NCBI RefSeq assembly: GCF_026651875.1
Contig: NZ_CP104067.1
Coordinates: forward strand, 3,703,501 to 3,767,500
Length of the DNA: 64,000 nucleotides
Direction: 5' to 3'
DNA from: Alicyclobacillus fastidiosus
GTDB lineage: Bacteria; Bacillota; Bacilli; Alicyclobacillales; Alicyclobacillaceae
Part shown: piece after piece, positions 35,446 through 44,869 of the stretch
Numbering within the stretch: the stretch's first letter is position 1
Layout of the letters: each line of letters opens with the position of its first letter
Translations under genes and position numbers: made by a program
Notes under the pieces: model-generated
Told to the model about the DNA's origin: nothing
The model's database searches: none
The model's input: the letters and a program-made list of their open reading frames with translations, nothing else

Positions 35446-36393
35446 TCAATATCCCGCTCCAAAATCGACTCGGTTGCTCAACTGCGCACTCCCTCGCTCG
35501 AGCTCCGCCAACGTAGACAGTAGACAGTCGGCTGCCTCCTGGGCCGTGGTGACAGCCGAGATATGAGGCGTGATAAGTATGTCTCGACGCTGCCACAGAG
35601 GCGAGTCGGCCGGTAGAGGCTCTTGGTCAAAAACGTCGAGAATCGCACATCGAATCCTCCCCGCATCAAGGGCCCTCAACAACGCCTCATTGTCCACACT
35701 TTCTCCACGGCCAACATTGATAAAGGCCGCCCCTTTGCACGCTGCGAAGAACTGGTCATCAAACACATGTCGTGTGGCGGGTGTCAACGGCAGCGTATTC
35801 ACGATCCAGTCCACACAGGAGAGTGGAGAATGGATAGCCCGTTTGTAAACCTCGTCCATACGCCAAACCCGGGTAAAGTGCACATCCTGCTCCCCTCGCC
35901 GCGAGATGCCCGCGACGCTGGCTCCGAGAAACGATAGAACCTGTGCCACCCTGCTTCCGATGGCACCCGTCCCCAGCACCACAACCCGTTGTCCAGCCAG
36001 GTTCCCCGGCACCAGCGCTTGCCAAGTTCGACTCTCTTGTCGCCTTTGGAACGCGTTATGATGCTGCAGGTCACGCAACATGTAACTCAAGCAGTACTCC
36101 GCGATTTTCTCACCGAATGGCCCAGTCGTCCGCGTGAGCAACGTATCTGCATCGCCTGGAAGGTACTTGATCACGCCATCCACTCCCGCACCGAGACAGT
36201 GGATCCACTTCAATCGATGGTAGTCGAGCCCCGGTACCAGCCTGAATCCGACAAACGCGTCAGAACTGTCCAACAACTCTTGCGTCAACGTGTCGTCAGT
36301 GACGTATGTGAAAGTCTTCTCACGCTGTGTAGAGAGTATTTGCTCGAGTTCATCGTTTAACCGACCAGCGACGACAATCTGTTTGATGTGCAT
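35446..36393 (-). CDS. D-2-hydroxyacid dehydrogenase
   Basis: About 315 residues, the usual length. NAD-binding G-x-G-x-x-G is VVVLGTGAIGSRV (141-146). The catalytic triad is R229 (INVGRGESV), E258 (DVFDQEPLP) and H277 (ITPHISA). The closest subgroup by eye is the hydroxyphenylpyruvate/glyoxylate-like reductases. It would interconvert a 2-keto acid and a D-2-hydroxy acid; the substrate is not clear. I chose the ATG at 36393, 7 bp after GGGAGG, over an upstream open extension. It stands alone, upstream of marR in the same direction but separated by the MarR operator. Confidence 0.9.
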   Translation of the reverse strand: MHIKQIVVAGRLNDELEQILSTQREKTFTYVTDDTLTQELLDSSDAFVGFRLVPGLDYHRLKWIHCLGAGVDGVIKYLPGDADTLLTRTTGPFGEKIAEYCLSYMLRDLQHHNAFQRRQESRTWQALVPGNLAGQRVVVLGTGAIGSRVAQVLSFLGASVAGISRRGEQDVHFTRVWRMDEVYKRAIHSPLSCVDWIVNTLPLTPATRHVFDDQFFAACKGAAFINVGRGESVDNEALLRALDAGRIRCAILDVFDQEPLPADSPLWQRRDILITPHISAVTTAQEAADCLLSTLAELERGSAQLSNRVDFGAGY

Positions 36394-36480
36394 AGACATT
36401 CCTCCCAAGGCCCACGGATATTCAGCTGTCTTCCCGACGCGACGCCGAAATGCAAGGCCTCTGAATTCGGAAATCATCGT

Positions 36481-36513
36481 TGTCTGATATTTGTACTATA
36501 TATGTCCGATATT
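36481..36513 (+). promoter_or_regulatory. Direct repeat, likely AraC-type operator
   Basis: TGTCTGATATT (36481-36491) and TGTCCGATATT (36503-36513) repeat with a 22-bp period, two helical turns. This suits a dimeric AraC regulator bound to direct repeats. ATATGTCCGAT from the second copy recurs inverted at 41363-41373, next to the araC-type gene. Confidence 0.6.
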
Positions 36514-36557
36514 AAAATTGCCGCTATTTCATTAGGTTAATATACTCGAGCAATAGA

Positions 36558-36571
36558 TGTAAGCGCTTCAC
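36558..36571 (+). promoter_or_regulatory. cre site for CcpA
   Basis: TGTAAGCGCTTCAC matches the consensus TGWAARCGYTWNCW except near the 3' end. It lies 50 bp upstream of the broken solute-binding protein gene, where CcpA would repress in the presence of glucose. Confidence 0.75.
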
Positions 36572-36621
36572 AGAAATCGCTTCTGGAACAATCTACACCG
36601 CATTATTAGAGGAGGGGCACA

Positions 36622-37243
36622 ATGAGACGCAGCGTTTTAAGAGTGGGGACATACTTAGCATCTCTCAGTGTTCTTGTAGGTATTGTCGGGTGTGGTGTTC
36701 AAACACGGTGTCACAGTCGTCAAACAACCCGCAGGAAGCAACACTGCAAGGAGGTATACCTAAATTATCCTATAAAGGCGACATTACTTTTTTTGCACAG
36801 GCATATACTCCTGCGGCACCCGGTGTCAAGTTAACCCCAGGATCGACGAAACTTTATGAGATGGAAGACTTGGCTAAAGAATTTGAAAATCACCAGACAA
36901 TGACTTCGGCGAAATTTCAAGCATGTTTGGCTTGGCTCCATATCTCGGTACCGAACAATGCCCAAGCGGCTATTAACTCGGAAGCTTTGTCTCCACATTT
37001 AAAGGAACTCAGCCAGTCCCGGCATTGAAATCGGTATCTGATGCTATCCAACAACCCTGGTACCAGGAGGATGGCGGAGAGTTCTTTACTTTTCAAGAAT
37101 ACAACCAAGTAAGAGGCATTTTCCAGGAGTATGTCAGCGGTAATATCACTTTCTCTCAGGCGCAACAGCAGTATGAACAGGCAGTGTCTCAGGGATTTCA
37201 TGAGTATATAATCCAAAACCACGTTAATTTGTCTAAGTATTAA
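36622..37243 (+). pseudogene. Sugar ABC transporter solute-binding lipoprotein, broken
   Basis: GAGGAGGGG precedes an ATG that starts a lipoprotein signal ending in the lipobox LVGIVGCG. The frame is then lost within 30 codons. A second frame gives PKLSYKGDITFFAQAYTPAAPG and the LYEMEDLAKEFEN helix, typical of the N-lobe of family 1 binding proteins. A third gives GTQPVPALKSVSDAIQQPWYQ through to the end at 37243, a C-terminal part. Family proteins have about 420-450 residues; only about 205 codons remain, so most of the middle has been deleted as well as frameshifted. It is the first gene of a decayed carbohydrate operon. Confidence 0.8.
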
Positions 37244-37300
37244 GAGTTATTGTTTACCGGGGATGTGAAATGAACTGCGTCCCCAATTTTAATTACAGAG

Positions 37301-37720
37301 GTGACGGTGCCCTACGTTGCCGGTGGGCAAGCATTTGCCATTTTCATATTAAGATCCTTCTTTCAGTCCCTCCCTCAAGAGCTATTCGACTCAGCTAGTA
37401 TAGATGGAGCTGGATATTTCAGGGTTTTCCGAAGTATCGTCATACCATTATCTGTACCGATCTTAGTCACACTCGCTTTAATGAATATCATCGGTATATG
37501 GAGCGACTTTGTGCTCCCATCCCTGGTATTGAGTGGAGACCATCAAACATTGGCGGTGGCCATCGTTAATTTCCATGCTCCGCCCCTCGCTCCTCAGGAG
37601 AACGATTTTAACATTCAGTTAGCGGCTTTTGTGTTGTCATCTATACCACTTGTTCTAATGTTCAGTTTTTTAATGCGCTACTTTGTTCGAGGAATCACGA
37701 GTGGAGCTATTAAGATGTAG
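37301..37720 (+). pseudogene. Sugar ABC transporter permease (MalG type), C-terminal half
   Basis: 139 codons encode the second half of a MalG-family permease. The EAA loop ELFDSASIDGAGYFRVFRSI followed by VIPLSVP is intact, and three membrane segments follow, ending in the typical short KM tail (FVRGITSGAIKM). The first three helices are missing, and the apparent start sits in a helix. The partner MalF-type permease that should lie between it and the binding protein has gone completely. Confidence 0.85.
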
Positions 37721-37814
37721 CCATGTGTCATTTGTAAGAATTTTTTACAATTACTAGAAATATATACTGGGTATCAATTCCCTGCATACATGGCAGAAAG
37801 AGAGGTAGCTATCA

Positions 37815-38259
37815 GTGAATATACCTATCGGAACACGACTTTCACCCCATCTGATGATGGAAGATTTTTCACGCACTGCAGAGCGACTAGTGGAAATCGG
37901 TTTAGTCGCATTTAGTACGCCTCGGCATTGATTACCTGCGAGTATTCGACGAATTTTCGAATCGGATTGTGCACTGTCACGGGAAAGATACCGAACTTCT
38001 ACCAGAACAGCAGTACCTTTACGGGAATTTAAATGCACGGTTGGACTCTCTTCCTGCCTTTTCCGAGGGATCGTGGCGTTACTGCATTCCAGGAGATGGT
38101 GAAATAGATTGGAACCGCCTGGCTTATCGGCTACAAACCATAAATTACACGGGCTGCATCAGTGTGGAGCTGGAGGATGCAAGATATTGGGGTTCGATTG
38201 AACAGGAATTAAAAGGAATTACCAAGGCATTTACGTATTTAGCCCAATATTTTTCCTGA
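37815..38259 (+). pseudogene. Sugar phosphate isomerase/epimerase, deleted
   Basis: A GTG start opens MNIPIGTRLSPHL and SRTAERLVEIGL, the beginning of a xylose-isomerase-like TIM barrel. After 38 codons the frame ends. From about 37930 another frame encodes LRVFDEFSNRIVHCHGKDTE, YCIPGDGEIDWNRLAYRL and YTGCISVELED, the last strands of such a barrel with metal-binding His and Glu. About half of the 270-residue protein has been lost. Confidence 0.75.
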
Positions 38260-38273
38260 AGGGGAGATACCGA

Positions 38274-39262
38274 GTGAATAAGGTTCGTTTTTTGATGATT
38301 GGAGTCGGAGGTATGGGGCAAGCTCATATTCGCAGAATAGTCAATCTGAAAGACGCAGAGATCGTTGCATTGGTAGACCCATCTGAAAAATCGATCGCGA
38401 GTGTGAAGTCAAATTTCCCCCACCTATCTGATGTCAAGGTGTTTACTCATTTGAACGATGCACTCGATGCTGTTGAGGCAGATGCGGCGATCATCGTTAC
38501 ACCGCATAGTCAACATTTTGAGCAAGGCATGGCTTGTTTGCATGCGGGTTTGCATGTCTTGATGGAAAAGCCATTTGTGGCAGGCTCCGCAGATGCTCTC
38601 AAAATTATTGAGTGTGCCAACAAGGTGAATCGGCACCTTGTTGTCGGTTATCAACGACATACGGAGGGGCCGTACCTGTATTTAAAGCAACTGATTGAAA
38701 ATGGTGAACTTGGCGAGATTCGCTTCATAAGTGCGTACCAGGCACAGGCATGGTTGGAAGGAACTCGAGGTACGTGGAGGCAGAATAAAGAATTATCTTG
38801 CGGTGGTCAATTAAACGATTCGGGCTCTCACCTGATCGATGTGGTCCTCTGGCTAACACAACTCAATCCGGAATCGGTTCTGGCACATATCGACAATCGA
38901 GGAACGGAAGTCGACATCGACTCAGCGCTCACTGTGCGTTTTGAGGGAGGTGCCATGGGAACGTTGAATGTTGTCGGTAGTGCCAATATGAACTGGTGGG
39001 AGGACATTTCCATTCACGGGACAAAGGGGTCTGCATTGTATCGGAACGGGGAGATATTTATCTCCAAAGGTTTAAATGCGCCTGCGTCTCCTGTGTCGGA
39101 GAGTTCTTCCCCACTGCCAGCAACCCAGATGCCAACTTTGTAGACCTCATCCTTGGAAAGACAGATACCGCAGCTGCACCTGCAGAGTGTGGATATCGCG
39201 TTTCAAGGTTGACAGAGGCTGCGTGGCGAAGTGCAGAATCTGGTCAGTGGGTTCGATTTTAA
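38274..39262 (+). pseudogene. Gfo/Idh/MocA-family oxidoreductase, frameshifted near the 3' end
   Basis: The first 270 codons are intact: Rossmann motif IGVGGMGQAHIRR, nucleotide-site HSQHFEQG, catalytic EKP (98-100), and the C-terminal fold with GGQLNDSGSHLIDVVLWL. Near 39085 the frame shifts; the native ending (VGEFFPTASNPDANFVDLIL to WVRF at 39262) continues in another frame, while the present frame stops at 39143 after 289 codons. It would oxidise a sugar or polyol with NAD(P). It follows the isomerase remnant by 14 bp. The N-terminal domain and catalytic Lys survive, so this is the youngest lesion in the decayed operon. Confidence 0.85.
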
Positions 39263-39574
39263 GACGGTTCTTCGATTACAACAAATCGTGATTCCAGAGC
39301 CTTGAACGAGCCGACAAACAGCGAGACCTCTTTAATGAGTTCCTTGCTGTTTGTCGTTTCTGTGTTCTCATGATTAATCAACCGCTGGTCCATTTAATTT
39401 GGTCGATACGTTCATGTCCCTCGGATAGTGGAAGAGGTTCGGAGATAATCGATTTTACGACGTCGTGATTTTGGTGGCACCAACAGCTCATCGCCCTTTC
39501 TTGAAACCCTTCATACGGCGAAAGGAACGACCGTTCCTGTGCCAAACATACCTGCGCCTCATGTATCTCAAGTG
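39263..39574. other. Intergenic region between convergent genes
   Basis: It holds the hairpin at 39313-39355. On the minus strand an open stretch of more than 50 codons (about 39392-39560) has a coding-like look (SFLSPYEGFQERAM, PLPLSEGHERID) but no start codon or ribosome site. It may be the remains of another gene of the island. Confidence 0.4.
39313..39355 (+). terminator. Hairpin after the decayed operon
   Basis: GACAAACAGC (39313-39322) and GCTGTTTGTC (39346-39355) are perfect 10-bp arms, followed by GTTTCTGTGTTCTC. Confidence 0.55.
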
Positions 39575-40399
39575 TTATATCGAATAGGCATCTTGGATCT
39601 TGTGGAGTCCATATGTCGCAACCTCTAGTGCTGATTCATGTTCAAACTGTTCAATAAACAATTCGAGAGATAAAAATCCATTGTATCCAATACCGTGTAG
39701 GAATTGAGCGAATTTTTTGGAAGGAAATATTCCGTCTCCAGGAAATACTCGGTCTTTGTCCATAATGGTCTGTGGATTAGCATCCTTAGGACAGTCATTG
39801 ACGTGTACGATCCCAATGCTCGCTCCATTTATATATGCCAGTTGTTCAACCTCACTGCCGCCAGTGTACATATGAAATGGATCTAGCAGAAGTTTACCGT
39901 TTTGCACTCCGCTATCCATCAATACAAACAGGGATTCACTGATGCTGGAAATCCGTATCGCACGGCCCCAAAATTCAAGATAAGGTTCAACTCCGATCAT
40001 CAGTCCCATGTTGTGCAATTCCGCGAAATGTTCCGCGATAGTACTGAGAGACTCACCCTTCAAATCACCAAAGGGTGGAGCCGCGACCGCAATGCATCCA
40101 AGCTGAGCGAGGATTTCCATTTCCCGGCGAGCTTGAAGTAGTCCCTGCGTTCGGAGAGTGTCGTCTTTATCAGCCCAACGAAAGAACGCTATAGCGTTAA
40201 CCACTGAGATTCCTGAATCGCGAATGTACGCTTTTAGGGTCTGCAGAGATCCTCCGTTGTCTAAATACGACATGATGTCTCTCATCCAGAGTTCAATGCC
40301 CTCATAGCCAGCGTCTGAGGCGATCTTCACTTGTTCTACGATGTTTAAGTTAAAAGGGAACAATGTAGAAGCGTTTAGAGCTGTTTTAAACGGAAACAT
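39575..40399 (-). CDS. Sugar phosphate isomerase/epimerase (TIM barrel)
   Basis: 274 residues, a full xylose-isomerase-like barrel (AP endonuclease 2 fold). Metal-site residues fall in expected places: Glu in MIGVEPYLEF, Asp/His in LLLDPFHMY, His-Asp in IVHVNDCPKD and the terminal Glu in FLSLELFIEQ. FPGDGIFP is the conserved G-x-G loop. Related enzymes epimerise or isomerise free or phosphorylated sugars and inositols. AGGGGATAGCGA precedes the ATG. It lies 71 bp downstream of the PhyH gene on the same strand, likely the same transcript, and is intact, unlike the isomerase remnant in the opposite operon. Confidence 0.85.
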   Translation of the reverse strand: MFPFKTALNASTLFPFNLNIVEQVKIASDAGYEGIELWMRDIMSYLDNGGSLQTLKAYIRDSGISVVNAIAFFRWADKDDTLRTQGLLQARREMEILAQLGCIAVAAPPFGDLKGESLSTIAEHFAELHNMGLMIGVEPYLEFWGRAIRISSISESLFVLMDSGVQNGKLLLDPFHMYTGGSEVEQLAYINGASIGIVHVNDCPKDANPQTIMDKDRVFPGDGIFPSKKFAQFLHGIGYNGFLSLELFIEQFEHESALEVATYGLHKIQDAYSI

Positions 40400-40470
40400 T
40401 CGCTATCCCCTATCATATTGGATTTTGAGTATATTGAAAATTCTATTTAATCTGCGGTTGCCGATGCACA

Positions 40471-41253
40471 TCATTCGATGTCAGATGGGCTACCCGGCTT
40501 ATACTCCTTGAATATAGGGTTCTTTCCACATACCATCAAACCTTGCCCCCAATTGACATGCACATTCTTGGTTGGCGGGTCCGCAGCATCACGATATTGG
40601 AACAGCACGTTTCTACGCACTCGATTGCTCCGATTTATGTCAGAACCATGAATTGTCAAATAATTAAAGAAAAGCACATCGCCTGCTTTTGCTGGACACG
40701 GTGTCGCTCTAGACAGTGGGTACTCCAGGTGATTCAGATAATATTGACCTACGTGTGGTATCGGCCCTAATTTATGTGACCCAGGGATGACACCGAGGCA
40801 TCCGTTTTCCATATCTGCATCGTCCAAATGAACACTAGCCGCCAACATCGTGTGCCTTTCGTGCGGAAAATACGGGTGGTCTTGGTGCAATGGGAACGCA
40901 GCCCCATTTTCAGGTGGTTTTACGAGCATCTTCGAGTGGTGTAGCTGTACATTTGGTCCTATTAATCCGGAAAGTACCTGTCGCATATTCGGATGCATTA
41001 GCGCTCTCAAAAATGCAGAGTCATGATAGTGGACATCATGAAATCCTTTTAGAACAAGTTTCTTAAGTTCTTCTTGCGGCAGATAATCCCCTTGCCACGT
41101 CGCAGAACGGTCAAACTTTGTACGCGCTGCCCTATCGAGAATATCGTCTATAGCACTCCGCATCTCCTCTACCTCGGAAACACTGAATAACCCCCGTACC
41201 AACAAATATCCATTTTCTTTGTAAAATTTAACGTCTTCATTCGAAAACTCCAT
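40471..41253 (-). CDS. Phytanoyl-CoA dioxygenase (PhyH) family protein
   Basis: 260 residues, a complete Fe(II)/2-oxoglutarate oxygenase of the PhyH family. The iron triad is H123-x-D125 in FPLHQDHPYFP and H202 in LTIHGSDIN; the 2-oxoglutarate-binding Arg lies in RVRRNVLFQYRD. PGSHKLGPIPH is the usual loop before the second His. Bacterial relatives hydroxylate small organic substrates, often in sugar, phosphonate or natural-product clusters. GGGAGG is 8 bp before the ATG. It is divergent from the AraC-type regulator and followed by an isomerase/epimerase. The substrate is unknown. Confidence 0.9.
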   Translation of the reverse strand: MEFSNEDVKFYKENGYLLVRGLFSVSEVEEMRSAIDDILDRAARTKFDRSATWQGDYLPQEELKKLVLKGFHDVHYHDSAFLRALMHPNMRQVLSGLIGPNVQLHHSKMLVKPPENGAAFPLHQDHPYFPHERHTMLAASVHLDDADMENGCLGVIPGSHKLGPIPHVGQYYLNHLEYPLSRATPCPAKAGDVLFFNYLTIHGSDINRSNRVRRNVLFQYRDAADPPTKNVHVNWGQGLMVCGKNPIFKEYKPGSPSDIE

Positions 41254-41362
41254 TACGAAAACCTCCCTCAGACAAACTGGTTTAAGAATGCTTATGCTTG
41301 CCTTTATTGTGCTTTATAAGACTTCATATGTCTTTGCAGGAAGGTGATACATATTTGCAGAA

Positions 41363-41373
41363 ATCGGACATAT
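41363..41373 (-). promoter_or_regulatory. Copy of the AraC-type motif
   Basis: On the minus strand ATATGTCCGAT, identical to 11 bases in the repeat before the broken transporter operon. It lies in the divergent promoter region between the PhyH and AraC-type genes, so one regulator may control both operons. Confidence 0.5.
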
Positions 41374-41397
41374 GTCATGATAGAGGAAGTGAAAAAG

Positions 41398-42270
41398 ATG
41401 CGAGAAATCGATACCCAGCGTGTCCGTAATGTACTGAATTCCACGCTTCAAAGTATCCGATTATCTGAAATTGAAATCCTCGTACACTATTGGGGATTGG
41501 AACAAGCGCACTTTAGCAACATATCGCATAAGCACTCATTCTTTGAGGTTTGTTATGTTTTACAAGGAAGAGGGTTATATGTTGAAAACGGAACAGAATT
41601 CCAATTGAACGATGGATCACTATTTATATCCAGACCTAATAGCATTCATCAAATCCTAAGTGACAGCGGTTTAACCCTCGCGTTTGTTGCCTTCGAAACT
41701 CCAGGGAAAGGAAACTCAAACCTATGGGCAACTCGATTGCAAAACATGACGGACATCGAGAATGTGGTTATACGCGGGGAAGAAGAACCTGTATCCAATT
41801 CTGTGTGGGATGCTCTCATACGCACCGCATCGCTTCCTACATTCGAACAAGACACGTTACGTGCTTTGTCCACTGCACTCATTGTTTCGTTCGCCACCAG
41901 CTTTCGGCCGATAGAATCGCCCGCGTACGTCCATTCCCCTTCACAGAGAAACCCCGCACTCGAGAGAGCGCTCACTTTCATACGGGATAATCTGGATAGG
42001 CCAATTCCACTAGGCGATGTTGCCGCGTACCTCAATGTATCTGGTCGGCATCTTTCACGATTGTTCAGAGATAACATGGGAATGAGTTACAAGACGTTCG
42101 TACAGTTGGAGCGTATGGTTATCGCACGGCAATTACTCAGTGAGAGCGAACACCCAATCAAAAAAATTTCTGAATTATGTGGATTTTCATCTATTCATTA
42201 TTTCACGCGAGTGTTTACCCAAATTGCCGGTCAAACACCCGCAGCATATCGCAAAAGGCATCACTCCTAG
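41398..42270 (+). CDS. AraC-family transcriptional regulator
   Basis: About 290 residues. Residues 35-130 form a cupin-type sensor domain (HSFFEVCYVLQGRGLYV, LNDGSLFISRPNSIHQI). The last 100 residues are the AraC DNA-binding domain with two HTH motifs: PIPLGDVAAYLNVSGRHLSR followed by RDNMGMSYK, and PIKKISELCGFSSIHYFTRV ending in TPAAYRKRH. The AraC family usually binds direct repeats, matching the repeat found upstream of the sugar operon. The ATG at 41398 follows GAGGAAG; earlier in-frame starts from 41344 are less well placed. It probably activates the island in response to its sugar. Confidence 0.9.
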   Translation: MREIDTQRVRNVLNSTLQSIRLSEIEILVHYWGLEQAHFSNISHKHSFFEVCYVLQGRGLYVENGTEFQLNDGSLFISRPNSIHQILSDSGLTLAFVAFETPGKGNSNLWATRLQNMTDIENVVIRGEEEPVSNSVWDALIRTASLPTFEQDTLRALSTALIVSFATSFRPIESPAYVHSPSQRNPALERALTFIRDNLDRPIPLGDVAAYLNVSGRHLSRLFRDNMGMSYKTFVQLERMVIARQLLSESEHPIKKISELCGFSSIHYFTRVFTQIAGQTPAAYRKRHHS

Positions 42271-42369
42271 CACCCGTTTTCCGTCCGTTAAGCAGCAAAA
42301 ACAGGAATTGTTGCAAATCCAAATTTTTGAATACGTGTCTGAGCCAGGAAAGGCTGTGTGTGAACCCGT

Positions 42370-43326
42370 TCATCTTAGCATTCTACGATTTGGGACGCAT
42401 ACGAGATCCGACAATCCAGATCTCAATCTGTGGTACTCAGCTTCCACCACGTCACAACCATACACTCTTTCCAAACGCCTGACAGTGAAGTGACCGTGGG
42501 CAAGTCTTTGAAAATGGTCCGTGAAGGCAAAATTGATGGTTGCCCCGCCGAGTGCACCAATCACTGGAATCATACCGGCGACAAACTCCTCCGACACAGT
42601 TACGCCGAAGCGTCGGGAGACAATGCTTACCAGCTGGCTTAGTGTCGATAAGCCAGTTGCTGCCGTCCCGACGTCAGTCGCCAACGCCGCCGCGACCTCC
42701 TTACTCGCCTGCGCAGCCACGTGTGTATAGGCATCTCGTCCAAGTTCCGCAAACGTTTGACCGATGCTCGCAGAGGCGGCGCTTTTCGCTGCGTACATCG
42801 CGCCTTCCGCGACCGCGCTGGCGACACTCCTGCGAAGTAGATAGTACTGACTGATTCCGGCGTGATCGCCCCAAGCCCCTGCATCGAGTGCGAGTACCTC
42901 GATACAGGCTACACGTGCGGCTGGATCCGACAAGTCTTCTCCTTCGGCCCTAGCAATATCGGCGATGGTTCGCAGCAACACCGTCGTGTAAACGGGAAGT
43001 TCAGCTAAAAATGCCCATCCACCAGCAAACCCGGATGCCGCACCAATCCCCGCAGAAGCTAACTTGTGCGCTAGATCTCTTGATTTACTAGGCTTTTTCG
43101 ACGAGTCGACAGTGAGAAGAACCCAATCAAACGCCTTTCCGATGGCGGAGTGTACCACGTCCGCGAGCTTCCTCTGGTATCTCTGCGGGATGGTGCGGAC
43201 TGCCTTGTCTAGAGGCCTTCCAATCCAACCTGTCGCCCTATCCGCAAACGTTTGACATTCCAGAAGTTCAACGGCTTGTGCTAGCAACTGCCGGTCCTCG
43301 TCTGACATATGCGACCCATCCATCAT
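42370..43326 (-). CDS. EcsC-family protein
   Basis: 318 residues. The core (about 85-240) matches the EcsC family: a Gly/Ala-rich membrane-associating stretch GIGAASGFAGGWAFLAELPVY, then TTVLLRTIADIARAEGEDL, the PAARVACIEVLALDAGAWGD block and a helical Ala-rich region, with a late hydrophobic hairpin FVAGMIPVIGALGGATINF. EcsC takes its name from the third gene of the Bacillus ecs operon, but its role is not established. No ecsA/B genes are nearby. It is convergent with the AraC-type gene. The ATG follows GGAAGG by 10 bp. Confidence 0.88.
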   Translation of the reverse strand: MMDGSHMSDEDRQLLAQAVELLECQTFADRATGWIGRPLDKAVRTIPQRYQRKLADVVHSAIGKAFDWVLLTVDSSKKPSKSRDLAHKLASAGIGAASGFAGGWAFLAELPVYTTVLLRTIADIARAEGEDLSDPAARVACIEVLALDAGAWGDHAGISQYYLLRRSVASAVAEGAMYAAKSAASASIGQTFAELGRDAYTHVAAQASKEVAAALATDVGTAATGLSTLSQLVSIVSRRFGVTVSEEFVAGMIPVIGALGGATINFAFTDHFQRLAHGHFTVRRLERVYGCDVVEAEYHRLRSGLSDLVCVPNRRMLR

Positions 43327-43805
43327 CTCATCGCCGCCTTCCTCTCGTAGCTTTTGCGCACCCCAGACAGCTCGTCCCCGTTCAACCTAGAGAAACTTGG
43401 CCAATCCGCCATCCCAACGCATTACCACCCTATCGCCAGACCGAAACCGTTCTTTGGCTAACAGAATCAATTGTGCGCGTTGTACCGCTATTTAGCTATA
43501 GGAGATTTATGGTGCCATACCAACGCTAGCGACTAGATACAACCAATCAATGTTCAAATCAGGTGCGTTCGTCGTGTCAGCGATTGTAAGAGATCTATAC
43601 GATCCGCCTGATGGACGAACACCGCACCTTTGATCTGATAGCAAAGAAGCATTACACTATGTGGTGGCCCCGCGTCTATCCGTACTCATAACGACCATTC
43701 CTCGACTCCTCAACCCCAACATCCGTCGAGTTTGCGAAATTTGGTCTCCATCGGCACACCAAGGAATTTCCTGGTTCGCGGCTGATTAAACAATCGGAGG
43801 TAATC
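43327..43805. other. Intergenic region between EcsC and Cof genes
   Basis: No gene or RNA structure recognised. It contains the divergent promoters. Confidence 0.35.
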
Positions 43806-44582
43806 ATGACTTACAAAGCGGTGTTCTTCGATATAGATGGAACATTAATAAATGAACATAAAGAGATCCCGAATGATACACGAGATGCCGTGGCGCGCTT
43901 GCAGGCCAACGGTATCGACGTATTCATCGCCACGGGACGCGCTCCAAGCCAATTCAAGTTTGTCGCGGACGAGTTTGGTATTGATTCGTTTGTCACATGC
44001 AATGGTGGATACGCAGAATACCAGGGAAAACGAGTGTTTGGGAAGCCAATCGCACGAGATGTGCTAGAACGACTCAGTGACCTCGCCCACAAACGCGGGC
44101 ACGCACTGGTATATGCAACGGATGATGCGTGTTACACGACACAAGACGATCACCCGTACGTAAAAGAATCGTTTGACTATCTCAAAATCGTAAAAAAACC
44201 AGAATATCGACCGACCGCATGGAAAGAGGTAGAAGTTTATCAGGTGTATTTGTATTGCGAGCAGCCGGAGGAAGATCTGTACACAGTTGAGTTCCCACAA
44301 CTGAAGTTTATCCGGGCCCACAAACTGTACCTCGACCTGTTCCCGAGCGATGTGTCTAAAGCCGGCGGGATAGAAGCGATGCTTCGCCATTTAGGTATTG
44401 GACCCGAGGAAGTGGTCGCCTTCGGTGATGGTTTGAACGACGTGCAAATGCTCTCGTATGTCGGCATGGGGATCGCGATGGGCAATGCGCGCGATGAAGT
44501 GAAATCCTACGCCTCATTCGCGACGAAAGATGTGAACCATGGAGGTATCGCCTATGGCCTCCAGAAAATCGGTCTACTTTAA
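43806..44582 (+). CDS. Cof-type HAD-IIB hydrolase
   Basis: 258 residues, typical Cof/YidA-like phosphatase. Motif I is FFDIDGTLI (8-16), motif II FIATGR, the C2B cap domain lies between, and motifs III/IV are SKAGGIEAML and VAFGDGLNDVQMLSYVGMGIAMGNA. These enzymes dephosphorylate sugar phosphates, FMN or other small phosphates with low specificity. The GGAGGTAATC site precedes the ATG. Its 3' end meets the small gene at 44608 tail to tail. Confidence 0.93.
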   Translation: MTYKAVFFDIDGTLINEHKEIPNDTRDAVARLQANGIDVFIATGRAPSQFKFVADEFGIDSFVTCNGGYAEYQGKRVFGKPIARDVLERLSDLAHKRGHALVYATDDACYTTQDDHPYVKESFDYLKIVKKPEYRPTAWKEVEVYQVYLYCEQPEEDLYTVEFPQLKFIRAHKLYLDLFPSDVSKAGGIEAMLRHLGIGPEEVVAFGDGLNDVQMLSYVGMGIAMGNARDEVKSYASFATKDVNHGGIAYGLQKIGLL

Positions 44583-44607
44583 CCATTGCTAGAATGGAAA
44601 ACAGGAC

Positions 44608-44769
44608 TTATTTCTCAAGATACCTAAGGTAGTTGTCACGCTGCTTGATATCCTTTGCGTTGGGCCGCGTCGGATCATGCTGTTTACGAATCCGTTCGAT
44701 TGATTCCTTGTGTGCCTTCTTCAGCAATTTTCCACCCAACTCACGATGGTCCTTTCCGTTTTCAGACAT
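44608..44769 (-). CDS. Small basic protein, 53 residues
   Basis: Starts MSENGKDHRELGGKLLKKAH and ends DNYLRYLEK. Highly charged, with a predicted amphipathic helix and no membrane segment. GGGGTG is 6 bp before the ATG. It is too regular and well placed to dismiss, but was not recognised. A second small basic gene lies 100 bp upstream on the same strand. Confidence 0.65.
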   Translation of the reverse strand: MSENGKDHRELGGKLLKKAHKESIERIRKQHDPTRPNAKDIKQRDNYLRYLEK

Positions 44770-44820
44770 CTGTTTCACCCCACCAACACGTTTACTAGCA
44801 GGATGGTCGGGACCATAACA

Positions 44821-44856
44821 AATTAAACCTCTCTGGAACGCCCAGAGAGGTTAATT
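44821..44856 (-). terminator. Bidirectional-looking terminator between small genes
   Basis: CCTCTCTGG (44828-44836) and CCAGAGAGG (44842-44850) with a 5-nt loop, flanked by AATTAA and TTAATT arms. On the minus strand it ends the 48-residue gene with TTTAATTTG. Confidence 0.8.
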
Positions 44857-44869
44857 ATTCGTAGATTAT

